NCBI GenBank assembly: GCA_001509375.1
Contig: LGFT01000015.1
Coordinates: 1 to 33,773 of the forward strand
From: Methanothrix harundinacea
GTDB taxonomy: Archaea; Halobacteriota; Methanosarcinia; Methanotrichales; Methanotrichaceae
DNA length: 33,773 bases
Direction: 5' to 3'
A program made the position numbers and the translations under genes. Position 1 is the first letter of the stretch. Each line of letters starts with the position of its first letter. The notes below the pieces were generated by a model that was not told where the DNA came from, searched no databases, and worked only from the letters and a program-made list of their open reading frames with translations. Positions 1 to 8,586 of the stretch are shown piece after piece.

Positions 1-1247
1 ACGTGCTTTATGAACTCCTCCTCGGTCCCGATGGGAATCGAGGCGCCGCTGGCGACGCTGTGACCGCCGCCATTTCCGCCCACCTTCTCCGCCCCCTCAC
101 GCAGGGCGACGGAGAGGTCGAGGCCATTGAAGACTAGGAGCCTGTTGCCCCGGGCCGAGACCTTGACGATCCCCTCAGACCTGTTCATGAGGATCATCGG
201 CTTGTCGGCATAAAGGTACCGGACCAAAAGGCCGGAGACGACCCCAGCGGCATCCATATCCTCGAGGAGGACGTACCTGACGTTCTCGGTCTCCTGCAGC
301 CGCTCCTGGGCGAGATGGACTTCAGAGAGGGTCTTTGCCTTATAATCCTGGTCGATCTTTCGACACTCTGAAAGGAAGGTCTTATCCCTCATGCAGAGGG
401 TGAGGGCCAAGCCCGTCTCCTCCATTTTGCCGCAGGAGTTTAAGATCCACATCAGCTCGAAGGCGTTCTCTACGATCTCCCTCTTCAGCCTGATCGTCTC
501 CCCGACGACGGAGTCGGCCGCAAAGCTCCCCTGAATGAGGACCTTCAGTACGAGGGCCGTCGAGAGGCGCGAGAGCTCCTTTCCCCCTAACTTGGGGAGG
601 TCGCCTGCAACCCCCACCTCCTCTAGGAAGGCCCGCGTCTTCTCGGGGTCGCCGGAGAAGTCCAGAAGAGGATCGAGGGCGCTTGCGAGGACGGTCTTCA
701 GGGGCCCGTCGTCCATCTTCAGCCCCGGCCTCACCTCCACGATCCCAAAGTTTGCGGCCTCCTCAAGGATCGTCCGATTCGCCCCGATCATCATCTGCCG
801 ATCGCCCAGCGCCCCCACCAGGGCGAGCCCCGCCAGGTCCACATTATCCCCCATTTCCCGGACGACGGCGTAGACCGTCCCAGAGGCAGAGAGCTCGAAG
901 GCCCCGTCCACCCCCGCCAGGTGAGGGTTCACGTGGACGCAATTCGGGGTCCCCACGGGGGTGTGATGATCGAAGACGAAGACTTCGCCCTCGATATCCG
1001 ATATCAGATCAGGCTTTCCGCTCCCCATGTCGCAGAAGACCACCGGCGGCTCGAGGGTGCTGACGAGGGATGAGTCGAGCCTGCTGACCAGGGTGGCGTG
1101 AAAGGGGATGTTCGCCCTCCGGAGGGCGGTGCAGATCAGCCCTGCTGAGGTTATCCCGTCGGCGTCGTTGTGGGATATTACCCTTACATTCTCACACTGC
1201 AAGAGGGAACTGGCAGCGGACTTTGCCAGTTTCTCCAGCCGTTTCAT
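1..1247 (-). CDS. DHH-family phosphoesterase, archaeal RecJ-like nuclease (3' end missing)
   Basis: Reading down from ATG at 1247 gives about 415 codons and the gene runs off the window start. Near the N-terminus is SHNDADGITSAG (residues 25-36), the first aspartate motif of DHH enzymes. The signature DHH is at residues 93-95 (FVFDHHTPVG). Close to the window edge is GGNGGGHSVASGASIPIG, the DHHA1 substrate-binding motif, so only a few tens of C-terminal residues should be missing. Family knowledge: archaeal RecJ-like (GAN-type) proteins are metal-dependent exonucleases acting in replication and repair or on RNA; which of these applies here is not visible. The start overlaps the rps15 stop by ATGA, implying translational coupling. 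The family call is firm, the substrate is not. Confidence 0.92.
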   Translation of the reverse strand, partial: MKRLEKLAKSAASSLLQCENVRVISHNDADGITSAGLICTALRRANIPFHATLVSRLDSSLVSTLEPPVVFCDMGSGKPDLISDIEGEVFVFDHHTPVGTPNCVHVNPHLAGVDGAFELSASGTVYAVVREMGDNVDLAGLALVGALGDRQMMIGANRTILEEAANFGIVEVRPGLKMDDGPLKTVLASALDPLLDFSGDPEKTRAFLEEVGVAGDLPKLGGKELSRLSTALVLKVLIQGSFAADSVVGETIRLKREIVENAFELMWILNSCGKMEETGLALTLCMRDKTFLSECRKIDQDYKAKTLSEVHLAQERLQETENVRYVLLEDMDAAGVVSGLLVRYLYADKPMILMNRSEGIVKVSARGNRLLVFNGLDLSVALREGAEKVGGNGGGHSVASGASIPIGTEEEFIKH

Positions 1248-1699
1248 GTGATTAGCATCTCAGCGGTCTCTGGCCTGTACTGCCAGTTCTCTGGCAGCCG
1301 TCCAGTGCCGCGATAGTACTTTGCAAGACGCCGGATCTTGTTCTCGGTAAGCTGGAGCCACCTTCTGTTGTGATGGTCTTTCTTGTTGCTCGCCAGGTGT
1401 TTTCTCATGCCGATAGCCTTTCGCATCAGGTTTGCGAGATCCTCAGGGATCTCTGGCACCTCAGCATTCTCCTTCAGGTACCTGGTGAGCTTCGTTCCCA
1501 AAATCGGCTTGACGCTGGGAACCCCGTACTGGTCCCGGAGGGTAAGCCCGATCATGGTGGGGGGGACGCCGTTTCCGTAGAGCCTGAGAACGTGCTTCTC
1601 CAGCTCCTCTTTGCTCATGTCACACCACTCGGGTGGCGTTGATCGAAAAGGCGGTCTCGATCTCGAGGACCCTTTTCTTCTGGTATGCATTCTGGCCAT
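1244..1699 (-). CDS. rps15: 30S ribosomal protein S15 (uS15), archaeal type
   Basis: The 151-residue basic protein starts MARMHTRRKGSSRS and contains the archaeal/eukaryotic uS15 N-terminal extension, including PPEWCDMSKEELE (about residues 23-35). The conserved S15 core follows (LASNKKDHHNRRWLQLTENK, about 102-121). It binds small-subunit rRNA. The ATG at 1699 has GAGG about 7 nt upstream. It is followed with an ATGA overlap by the RecJ-like nuclease, an arrangement of ribosomal and replication/repair genes that is common in archaea. Length and motifs match the archaeal family; I see nothing abnormal. Confidence 0.98.
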   Translation of the reverse strand: MARMHTRRKGSSRSRPPFRSTPPEWCDMSKEELEKHVLRLYGNGVPPTMIGLTLRDQYGVPSVKPILGTKLTRYLKENAEVPEIPEDLANLMRKAIGMRKHLASNKKDHHNRRWLQLTENKIRRLAKYYRGTGRLPENWQYRPETAEMLIT

Positions 1700-1918
1700 A
1701 TCAAATCCTCATTATAATCCAAAGTCAGATAAAGGCGAAGGTAAGCAACCCACCGTACCATGCGATAAAAAGCTTGCGGCCTTCAGGATCAGCTCCTTTC
1801 GCTCCAATCCGTATAAACCTTCCTGCTAACTCCATCCTGCTCCTAATTGTCGATATTTTGGAAAATGAGATCTAGAAATCCAGACGGAGAAAGCTAGGAT
1901 GGGCCCCACGGGCTGCCC

Positions 1919-1926
1919 TTATATAT
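1919..1926 (+). promoter_or_regulatory. TATA box of the DUF116 gene, probably leaderless
   Basis: TTATATAT lies 22-29 nt upstream of the ATG at 1948. Archaeal transcription starts about 25 nt after the TATA centre, so the transcript would begin at or next to the start codon. No Shine-Dalgarno site precedes the ATG, which fits a leaderless mRNA. Confidence 0.6.
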
Positions 1927-1947
1927 GCATCGCCCCCATCTCGGATC

Positions 1948-2670
1948 ATGTTCCCACCGTTCTTGGATCCCCTCTTCTACCTCCTGGGAGAGGCGGTCTT
2001 CATCCTGGCCGCGGCCGTCCTCGCATCCGCCTTCCTCGGTGCCGCCCTCATAGCCTACTCCTTCAAGACCGGCCACTTCTTCATGGCGAGGATCATGCTG
2101 ATCTTCGTATGTTTCCTCGAGAACATGATCAAGAGCATCTTCAGGGCCTTCAGGGCCGACGACGCAATCGTCGACGAGGTGGGGATACGGCTCAGAAACT
2201 ACATCAACGCCGAGAAGTTCGAGGCGGTACCCATGGACGAGCGGGCGATCTTCCTGCCCCAGTGCCTCAGGAGCGTCGATTGCCCAGCCAAGCTCACCCC
2301 TGAGGGCTTGCGGTGCGTCAACTGCGGCCGGTGCGAGATCGGCGCGGCCAAGGTCTTCGCCGAGGGTCTGGGGTACAGGTTCTTCGTGGCTCCGGGATCC
2401 AGCGTCATAAAGAGGATGATCAAGAAGTACCACCCCCGGGCGATCGTCGGCGTTGGCTGCAATATGGAGATCAAGGAGGGGGTCGACCTCTGCCACAGCT
2501 ACGACATCCCAGCGGTAGGCGTCCCCCTCCTGACCAGCGGCTGCGTCTCGACGACCCTCGACTGGGACCGGTTCTACGAGGTGATCTCAGACCATCGGGG
2601 CTACACCCCAGCGGATGAGGACGAAGATCTGAAGATCAAAATATGCGCGGGCAGGCCCGACAAAAACTGA
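1948..2670 (+). CDS. DUF116 domain membrane protein with conserved cysteines
   Basis: The 240-residue protein has two hydrophobic segments near the N-terminus (about 9-35 and 43-60), then a soluble domain. The DUF116 cysteine pattern is clear: LPQCLRSVDCPAK, then CVNCGRCEIGAAK, then VGVGCNMEIKEG and TSGCVST. These cysteines could bind a metal or iron-sulfur cluster, but no function is established that I can cite. The start follows from the TATA box placed for a leaderless transcript. It stands alone, divergent from rps15 and convergent with the UPF0182 gene. Confidence 0.9.
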   Translation: MFPPFLDPLFYLLGEAVFILAAAVLASAFLGAALIAYSFKTGHFFMARIMLIFVCFLENMIKSIFRAFRADDAIVDEVGIRLRNYINAEKFEAVPMDERAIFLPQCLRSVDCPAKLTPEGLRCVNCGRCEIGAAKVFAEGLGYRFFVAPGSSVIKRMIKKYHPRAIVGVGCNMEIKEGVDLCHSYDIPAVGVPLLTSGCVSTTLDWDRFYEVISDHRGYTPADEDEDLKIKICAGRPDKN

Positions 2671-2737
2671 GCGATATGTTTCGAGCCATCCTCTTTTTGC
2701 CCAAACCACTTCAAATCTTCGATCTCGCCGTCGAGAT

Positions 2738-5371
2738 TCAGGACCCTGCCCTCTCCTCCAGAACCCTGATCACCTCGCCGAGCCTGTCTATATCCTCGCC
2801 GTAGCCCGACCAGTTACCGGCCCGGAGCTGGTCCTGGGCGGACCTGTAGAGGGACCCCGCCCTAGCCACTAGATCTCCTGTGGATAGATCGTCCCCCTCG
2901 ACATACGTCGCCCTTCCCTGGACCTCGGGGGCGAGGTCAAAGATCTCTCCGAGGGCGATCTCCAGGCTCTCCTCCATCACCAGCCTGTTGCCGTAGGATA
3001 CGACCACCCTCCGCAGCTCCGGAAGCTCTCCGACATCCGCCCGGAGGTAGATCGGCTCGACGTAGAGGAGGCTATTATCTATCGGTATCACCAGGAGATT
3101 TCCCCTGATGACGGTGGACCCCATCTGGTCCCAGAGGGTCAGCTGCTCTGAGATCTCCGTGGACTGGTCGATCCTTGCCTCGATCTGCATAGGCCCGTAG
3201 ACGAGCTGGTCCTTCGGGAACCGGTAGACGAGGATCTCGCCGTACTTCGGCTGGTCGCACATCGCCGCCATCCAGCCGATCATATTGTTCCTCGTCCGGG
3301 GTGCGAAGGGCTGGATCAGCATGAACTCCTCGCCCGTCTCGCTCTCCGGGATCTTCATGATGACGTAGTAGGGCTCCATCGGCTGGCTCCTCTCCTGGTA
3401 TATCTCCGTTGGCGTCTCCCAGGCGTCCTCCTTGTTGTAGAAGATCTGAGGGTCGGTCATGTGGTAGTTCTGGTATACGCCAGCCTGGATGGAGAATAGG
3501 TCGACGGGGTACCTTATGTGGGCTAAAAGCTCCTCCGACATCGAGTCGATGGAGCAGAAGAGGTCGGGGAAGATCGCCTCGTAGGCCCTGATGATGGGGT
3601 CGTCCTCGATGACGTAGTAATTGACCGTCCCGTTGTAAGCGTCGATGACCACCTTCACGGGGTTTCTGATGTAGTTGAACCGCCCCGACGGCTCCGAGTA
3701 CGGGTAGCGGTCGGATATGGTGTAGGCGTCGATGATCCAGAATAGGCGGCCGTCGGCCAGGACGATGTAGGGGTCCCCGTCATAGGCGAGGAAGGGGGCG
3801 ACGCTCTGCGCCCTATCGAGGATATTTCTGTGGATCATGATCCTGCTATCCCCCGTCAGCTCTTTGCTGAGGAGGATCTTGAGGCTCATCTGCCTGTAGG
3901 CCATGAGGAGCTTCATCACGGGGTCGAGGAGGACGCCCCCCGTCCCGGCGTAGGTGGTGTAGACGTTCTGATCTCCCAAGGGGTAGTCGAACTCCAGGAC
4001 GTTCGTATTGGTGATGACGTAATCCTTCCGCCCTTCGCCGTAATAGATCTCGGGTCTATCGATCTCCCCGACGACCGACTCCGGTGGGATGTTCTTGACG
4101 AAGTAATCCGGAAGGCCCTCCTCGGTGGCCGTATTCACCGGGCTCATGGCCACACCGTAGCCGTGGGTGTAGAAGAGGTGGACGTTCTGCCAGGTCTTCG
4201 CCTGATCCGGCAGCTTCTCGGTGGATATCTCCCTCGCCGATACCATCACCTGTCTCCTCTTTTCGTCGATGACGTACCTGTCGACGTCGGCGTCCAGAAA
4301 CTCGTAGTAGAGCCTAATCTCCTGGAGCTGCTTGTAGGTGGTGAGGAGCGGCCTCCAGTCCCAGATCCGGATGTTATCGACGGTATCCGAGTTGATCCTG
4401 ATATCGGCGCCAGTGAGGTTGTAGTCCACCGGAAAATCCTTCACCTCGACCTCGTCGAGGGCGTAGGCGAGGCGAGTATAGTAGATGTTGTGGGCTATGA
4501 AGGGCCTCTCCATGGTGAGCTCGTTGGGGGCGACGCTGTACTGCTGTACAACCACAGGGTATATCGTCCCGGCGGCCCCCGCCCCCACCACTAGAACCGC
4601 GATGGCGAGGGGGATCCTGGGGGACCTCTTCCCTGCGGCGACGGCGAAGAGGAGGAGGGCCGATATGGCGGCGACGGCGGCGAAGACGTAGAGGAAGGGA
4701 AGGCGAGCGTGGACGTCGGCGTAGCCTGCACCGTAGACGACGCCACCGCCGGTGTAGAGGAGCTCGTATCGGTCCAGGAGGTACCGGATAGAGAAGAGGA
4801 GCGCCAGGATTCCCAGAATCGCTCCGATGTGGCCGATGGCCCTTTCGGGGATCGACCTCGCAATCTCAGCGTAATCCCTATCCACCGGGTCGAAGATCAT
4901 CCGGTCTGCGTGGAGATAGAGGTAGGCTCCGGCCGCGATTGCCAGGTTGATCACGGCCGCAACGAAGATCGCGTACCAGAGGGCCCAGACGAAGGGAAGG
5001 GTGAATACGAAGAACCCGACGTCCATCCCGAATAGTGGGTCAGGCACCCCGAAGGGCTGGGCGTTCAGGGCCAGAAGGACCCTCTCCCACCCCCCCTGGG
5101 CCACAAGGCCGAAGAATATCGATAAAAGAACCACGACCCAGGAGAGGTATCGAGGTCTTTCGCCCACGAATTTCAGGTTCGCGAGGCTCACGGCCAGAAA
5201 GGCGAGGGCCGAGACCAGGAATAGGAGGGCCCTCGCTGCGATCATCGTCTCGTAGACGCTGGAGTATCCGAGGGTCGCAAACCACCTCAATTCCGTCAGG
5301 ATGTAGGTGATCTGACCTGAAAATACCAGAAGAAGTACCAGGGCCGCCAATAGCCCTCTTTCAAACCTCAT
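2738..5371 (-). CDS. UPF0182 family large membrane protein
   Basis: This 877-residue protein starts with a cluster of about seven hydrophobic segments (roughly residues 7-280). A long soluble, probably extracytoplasmic region follows (residues 290-870) with conserved-looking stretches such as HNIYYTRLAYALDEVEV, FYTHGYGVAMSPVN and YRFPKDQLVYGPMQIEARID. These and the overall layout match UPF0182 (COG1615), known from actinobacteria, cyanobacteria and methanogens, whose function is unknown. The start ATG at 5371 has GGGGAG just upstream. A TATA/BRE element lies at 5487-5501. It is monocistronic and convergent with the DUF116 gene. Confidence 0.93.
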   Translation of the reverse strand: MRFERGLLAALVLLLVFSGQITYILTELRWFATLGYSSVYETMIAARALLFLVSALAFLAVSLANLKFVGERPRYLSWVVVLLSIFFGLVAQGGWERVLLALNAQPFGVPDPLFGMDVGFFVFTLPFVWALWYAIFVAAVINLAIAAGAYLYLHADRMIFDPVDRDYAEIARSIPERAIGHIGAILGILALLFSIRYLLDRYELLYTGGGVVYGAGYADVHARLPFLYVFAAVAAISALLLFAVAAGKRSPRIPLAIAVLVVGAGAAGTIYPVVVQQYSVAPNELTMERPFIAHNIYYTRLAYALDEVEVKDFPVDYNLTGADIRINSDTVDNIRIWDWRPLLTTYKQLQEIRLYYEFLDADVDRYVIDEKRRQVMVSAREISTEKLPDQAKTWQNVHLFYTHGYGVAMSPVNTATEEGLPDYFVKNIPPESVVGEIDRPEIYYGEGRKDYVITNTNVLEFDYPLGDQNVYTTYAGTGGVLLDPVMKLLMAYRQMSLKILLSKELTGDSRIMIHRNILDRAQSVAPFLAYDGDPYIVLADGRLFWIIDAYTISDRYPYSEPSGRFNYIRNPVKVVIDAYNGTVNYYVIEDDPIIRAYEAIFPDLFCSIDSMSEELLAHIRYPVDLFSIQAGVYQNYHMTDPQIFYNKEDAWETPTEIYQERSQPMEPYYVIMKIPESETGEEFMLIQPFAPRTRNNMIGWMAAMCDQPKYGEILVYRFPKDQLVYGPMQIEARIDQSTEISEQLTLWDQMGSTVIRGNLLVIPIDNSLLYVEPIYLRADVGELPELRRVVVSYGNRLVMEESLEIALGEIFDLAPEVQGRATYVEGDDLSTGDLVARAGSLYRSAQDQLRAGNWSGYGEDIDRLGEVIRVLEERAGS

Positions 5372-5486
5372 AAAAACTCCCCGAAAATTCCCAAACTCAG
5401 AAGAGCCATCTCGTTAACCGCCATCGCAAAACACCTCCAAAGTCCAACGCCGCCGGAATCAGCATATTCGAAGACCGGAGGGTCCT

Positions 5487-5501
5487 GATATATATCTTTC
5501 G
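5487..5501 (-). promoter_or_regulatory. BRE/TATA promoter of the UPF0182 gene
   Basis: Read on the minus strand, the site is CGAAAGATATATATC, a purine-rich BRE followed by a TATA box. Initiation would fall near 5465, giving a leader of about 95 nt. The same CGAAAG-plus-TATA arrangement precedes the ferredoxin gene. Confidence 0.5.
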
Positions 5502-5541
5502 TCAAAATGATCCGGAGGCGAGAGGAAGACGAAGAGGCGAT

Positions 5542-5573
5542 GACGATTCGCAGCTGGAGACGATTCGCAGCTG
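5542..5573. repeat. Two tandem 15-bp direct repeats
   Basis: GACGATTCGCAGCTG occurs exactly twice, at 5542-5556 and 5559-5573, with a 17-bp period. It lies between the ferredoxin gene's 3' end and the UPF0182 promoter. It may be a regulatory site or local slippage; nothing in the sequence decides which. Confidence 0.6.
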
Positions 5574-5578
5574 TATGC

Positions 5579-5592
5579 GAAAAATATTAAAA
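5579..5592 (-). terminator. T-rich terminator after the ferredoxin gene
   Basis: Eleven bases after the ferredoxin stop the minus strand reads TTTTAATATTTTTC, the oligo-T type of signal used for archaeal termination. Confidence 0.5.
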
Positions 5593-5602
5593 GGAAGTTT
5601 AC

Positions 5603-5779
5603 TCACTCGATAGAGATGGCCTCAGAGGGACAGGCCTCAACACAGGTGCCGCACTCGGTACATTTGTCGGCGTCCACCACTGCTATCTCTTCATCGTCCA
5701 GCTTGATTGCGTTTTCTGGGCACTCCTCGACACAGGTTCCGCAACTTACACACTCATCTCTGTTGACTACTGCCGGCAT
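5603..5779 (-). CDS. 2[4Fe-4S] ferredoxin
   Basis: The 58-residue protein has two complete cluster motifs, [12 protein letters not shown] and [12 protein letters not shown], in the tandem layout of clostridial-type ferredoxins. It is a soluble low-potential electron carrier; methanogens use such ferredoxins with CO dehydrogenase, 2-oxoacid oxidoreductases and membrane complexes. The start is ATG at 5779, because GGAGG sits 8 nt upstream; a TTG 15 nt further upstream would swallow that ribosome-binding site. It has its own BRE/TATA promoter and a T-rich terminator, so it is probably transcribed alone. Its specific partner cannot be read from the context. Confidence 0.95.
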   Translation of the reverse strand: MPAVVNRDECVSCGTCVEECPENAIKLDDEEIAVVDADKCTECGTCVEACPSEAISIE

Positions 5780-5833
5780 TACAAATTCCTCCAAAGTTGC
5801 CTAAGTTGGCAAATTTACAGTCCTGGATATACG

Positions 5834-5847
5834 ATATATAACTTTCG
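5834..5847 (-). promoter_or_regulatory. BRE/TATA promoter of the ferredoxin gene
   Basis: The minus strand reads CGAAAGTTATATAT, a well-formed BRE plus TATA box. The transcript would start near 5812 and leave a leader of about 33 nt that includes the GGAGG before ATG 5779. Confidence 0.65.
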
Positions 5848-5876
5848 TTGGGGGCTTTCTGGTCAGAAAGAGTCGA

Positions 5877-5908
5877 AAATGTGCTCTCCATTGTAGAAGA
5901 GCACATTT
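5877..5908 (-). terminator. 10-bp perfect hairpin after nrdD
   Basis: AAATGTGCTC (5877-5886) and GAGCACATTT (5899-5908) form a perfect 10-bp inverted repeat with a 12-nt loop. It lies 18 bases after the nrdD stop, where it could terminate or protect the nrdD mRNA 3' end. Confidence 0.6.
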
Positions 5909-5925
5909 CTTGCTCGGTCCTCTGA

Positions 5926-8145
5926 TCAGCTCAGGTCCGAGTACCGGTTCCGATCTTTAAGCTCCTGTTTTTTTGCCTCGTTCCACCCGCTCACCGACTG
6001 GAGGTAGCCGGTCACCCTTGAGAGGTGCTCCAGATGGTCTGACCCGCAACGCGGACATTCCTCCCTCAGGCCGGGAGCGACGTGGAAGCAACTGAGACAG
6101 ACAGTCATGTCCCGGGTGAAGGCGAAGTAGCCTATCTGGGTGCTCCTTGCCAGGTTCATGGCGAAGTCCATCAGCCCCTCAGGATCGGGAGCTGACTCCC
6201 CGAGGAAGATGTGGAATATGTTCCCGCCATCTACGATGGGGAAGAAGATGTGCTCAAGCTTTGCCCTCTCGAAGATGGAGACGTCCAGGGATGTAGGGAC
6301 GTGGGTCCCGTTGGTGTAGTAGACGGGAAGGTCCCGGTTCGTCTGGATCCTGGTCATGGCTGTCTCAAGATCGCCCTTGACCACCTTCATGGCGCAGTCC
6401 CGGAACTCCTCGGAGAGGAGGTCTGAGACCGCAAACCTTTGGACCACCGTTTCCGCAGGGGTCCTGGCGAGGGCGATCGTCATGCAGTGGCGCTGGGATA
6501 GCTCCTTTGAGTAGATCTCCATCTCGGTCATCGCCCTTACCGCCAGCTTCCAGGCCTCCTTCGATTCGTGCATCTGGGATCCGGTGTGGAACTGAACCAT
6601 CTCATTGACTCCTACGACTCCGATGGTATAGACGAGCCCCTCCAGGTCGACGGCCACCGTCCCCTTCTTTCCCGTCTGGGGATCCTTCGGTCTCTGGGTG
6701 GCGAAGGGCATCCTCCGGTTCGCAACCACCTGGTTCATCCATTCCCGCTTCACCTTGAAGATCTCGACTGCCTTATCCATCAGATCCCGGAGGTACTCGA
6801 AGAGGAGGTCGTCGTCGCTCCGAGCCAGGTAGGCGGCCCTCGGGCAGTTGAGGGAGACGACCTGCCAGGAGCCCATCGAAAAGTGCTTGCCATCCTTGAA
6901 GAGAAGCTTGTCGTCAAAGTCTGCATCGCTCTCGAAGGTGGCGGCGAACTGGTAGGCACAGCACTGGTAGCAGCTGATCCCCTTCCCGGCGCCTCTGTAG
7001 GCCGGAAGCTGGTTGTCGTAGTAGGGGGTGCCGAACTTGGAAGCGAGCTTGAAGGTTAAGAGGTAGAGATCTCTATAGGTCGGAAGGTCTGGATGGGCGG
7101 CGTTGAACTCATCGTCCTCGACCATGAAGTCGGGCTCGATGGAGATCTCGGGCTTTGGGAAGTTGAAGGGCTTGCCCCAGTAGTCCCCCTCCATCATCAC
7201 CTCCATCAGCGCCTTGAAGCCAAGGCGAACCTCCTTCTCGAACTCGCCATAGGTCTTGAGGGGGGCGGAGTCGCCGTCCCAGACCTTCCCCTTGTAGACG
7301 ACGGGCTTCTCCCGCCAGAGCTTCGGGACTCCGGGGCTGAGCTGGACAGATGAGAAGACGACCTGGCCTCCCCGGGCCACCATCATCTGGGTCATCTCGT
7401 AGACGAACATCTGCATCAGCTGGCAGATCTCAGAGTAATCAAGCTCTTCGAGGTAGGGGGCGAGGAAGGTGAGGAAGTTGTAGAATCCCTGGCCTCCGGC
7501 GAAGTTCGTCTGGGCCGAGGCGAGGGCCTTCACCGCGTGGAGCATCGCCACCTCTGGCTTCTTCGCGGGGCCCGCTACGCTGGCCTTCGTCCCAGATCCG
7601 TCGGGCATGAGGCCGTAGTAGAAGAAGTAGCGGAGGTCCCAGTCCTGACAGAAGGGGCGGGTGCCGAAGTACTCCAGGTCGTGGATGTGGAGGTCGCCGG
7701 CCAGGTGGTGGTCTGAGAGGTAGGGCGGTATGAGGAGGAGGTACTGCTCCTTCGATATCTTGTCCGCCTTCTTCTTATGGCTCGTCTCGGCGTTCTCCTG
7801 AAGGTTCGCGTTCTCGTGGGCCTCGAAGCCCGAGCCTACGTCGATGAGGTGGGCGTCGTAGACGGGTGTCCCAACCCGGGTGCAGATGTTCCTCCACTCC
7901 AGATGGTGCCTCTCCAGGAGGATGACGTTCACGATCTCCCTCACCAGGGGGCCGGAGAGAAACTTGACGTCCATCCACCTGATCCGCCGCTCCACCTCCC
8001 GAGCGATCTCCCTCGCCTCCTCCTCGGAGATGCCTGGGATCCGGTAGAACTGCTCGGAGAGCTTCGTCTCCCGCAGGAGCTGGTTCATCACCGCCTCCTT
8101 GTTCCACCTCATCAGGTGGCCGTCGGTGGTCCTGACCATCGGCAT
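5926..8145 (-). CDS. nrdD: Anaerobic (class III) ribonucleoside-triphosphate reductase
   Basis: With the ATG at 8145 the protein has 739 residues. An N-terminal ATP-cone regulates the enzyme (VRTTDGHLMRWNKEAV and following, about residues 4-100). The barrel includes LHIHDLEYFGTRPFCQDWDL and a cysteine-rich SCYQCCAYQ stretch. The C-terminus has the zinc site (CLSCFH and CPRCGS) and the glycyl-radical loop RVTGYLQ, with Gly about 713. It reduces NTPs to dNTPs without oxygen after activation by NrdG; no nrdG is in the window. The open frame extends to a TTG at 8211, but a TATA box at 8214-8220 would put the mRNA start downstream of that, so I prefer 8145 (or ATG 8139). Confidence 0.96.
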   Translation of the reverse strand: MPMVRTTDGHLMRWNKEAVMNQLLRETKLSEQFYRIPGISEEEAREIAREVERRIRWMDVKFLSGPLVREIVNVILLERHHLEWRNICTRVGTPVYDAHLIDVGSGFEAHENANLQENAETSHKKKADKISKEQYLLLIPPYLSDHHLAGDLHIHDLEYFGTRPFCQDWDLRYFFYYGLMPDGSGTKASVAGPAKKPEVAMLHAVKALASAQTNFAGGQGFYNFLTFLAPYLEELDYSEICQLMQMFVYEMTQMMVARGGQVVFSSVQLSPGVPKLWREKPVVYKGKVWDGDSAPLKTYGEFEKEVRLGFKALMEVMMEGDYWGKPFNFPKPEISIEPDFMVEDDEFNAAHPDLPTYRDLYLLTFKLASKFGTPYYDNQLPAYRGAGKGISCYQCCAYQFAATFESDADFDDKLLFKDGKHFSMGSWQVVSLNCPRAAYLARSDDDLLFEYLRDLMDKAVEIFKVKREWMNQVVANRRMPFATQRPKDPQTGKKGTVAVDLEGLVYTIGVVGVNEMVQFHTGSQMHESKEAWKLAVRAMTEMEIYSKELSQRHCMTIALARTPAETVVQRFAVSDLLSEEFRDCAMKVVKGDLETAMTRIQTNRDLPVYYTNGTHVPTSLDVSIFERAKLEHIFFPIVDGGNIFHIFLGESAPDPEGLMDFAMNLARSTQIGYFAFTRDMTVCLSCFHVAPGLREECPRCGSDHLEHLSRVTGYLQSVSGWNEAKKQELKDRNRYSDLS

Positions 8146-8213
8146 CTCCGATAGGGAGACGCCCTCCAGCGTTATCTGCTGCGTTTTATGTCCGTTAACC
8201 CTCCGATTCAAAG

Positions 8214-8220
8214 ACTTATA
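8214..8220 (-). promoter_or_regulatory. Candidate TATA box of nrdD
   Basis: The minus strand reads GGGGGTATAAGTC here. Initiation about 25 nt on, near 8192, would leave a leader of about 47 nt before ATG 8145, with a GGAGGG at about 8200. This argues against translation from TTG 8211. Confidence 0.45.
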
Positions 8221-8298
8221 CCCCCGATGAGATGCGGCAGAAGGTGCGAAGAATTTCTACCCCCTGATGGCGCAATCTTCAACTATTCTTGTAAGGGG

Positions 8299-8342
8299 CC
8301 TAAATTTATAACCCCTTCGGCCGACATGACCTAAATTTATAA
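8299..8342. repeat. Duplicated 13-bp AT-rich element upstream of nrdD
   Basis: CCTAAATTTATAA occurs exactly at 8299-8311 and 8330-8342, 31 bp (about three helical turns) apart. The second copy continues as a near-palindrome, CTAAATTTATAATTTAAG. The copies lie 150-200 bp upstream of the nrdD start, in the 440-bp gene-free stretch 8146-8586. They could be paired operator sites or alternative TATA elements. I see no gene in the rest of that stretch, only AT-rich DNA. Confidence 0.55.
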
Positions 8343-8586
8343 TTTAAGTTCACCGAGAATTCGAGCTCCTCGCCAGCTGGCGTTCACAACTCTTCATCGA
8401 TATTTAAAGCCGCTGAAAATGAAGAATAATTCGGGGTTTCAGCCCTTAAAAACCAGATATTCCAGGGGGATATCCCACCGCGAACCTTTTTTAACGGATC
8501 GTTGAAGGATAGCCCCCCTCTGAATCCATCGCGAATCAGTGACTGCCTATCTTCCGCTATTTTTGATTATGATGAGACTACATAGA

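Noticed and set aside
1894-2496. 200-codon open frame on the minus strand opposite the DUF116 gene
   Set aside because: It mirrors codon positions of a well-supported gene in GC-rich DNA; Asp/Glu/Gly/Val-rich with no family resemblance.
3830-4594. 254-codon open frame on the plus strand inside the UPF0182 gene
   Set aside because: Antisense shadow of an 877-residue recognised protein, with no ribosome-binding site and repetitive acidic/Val composition.
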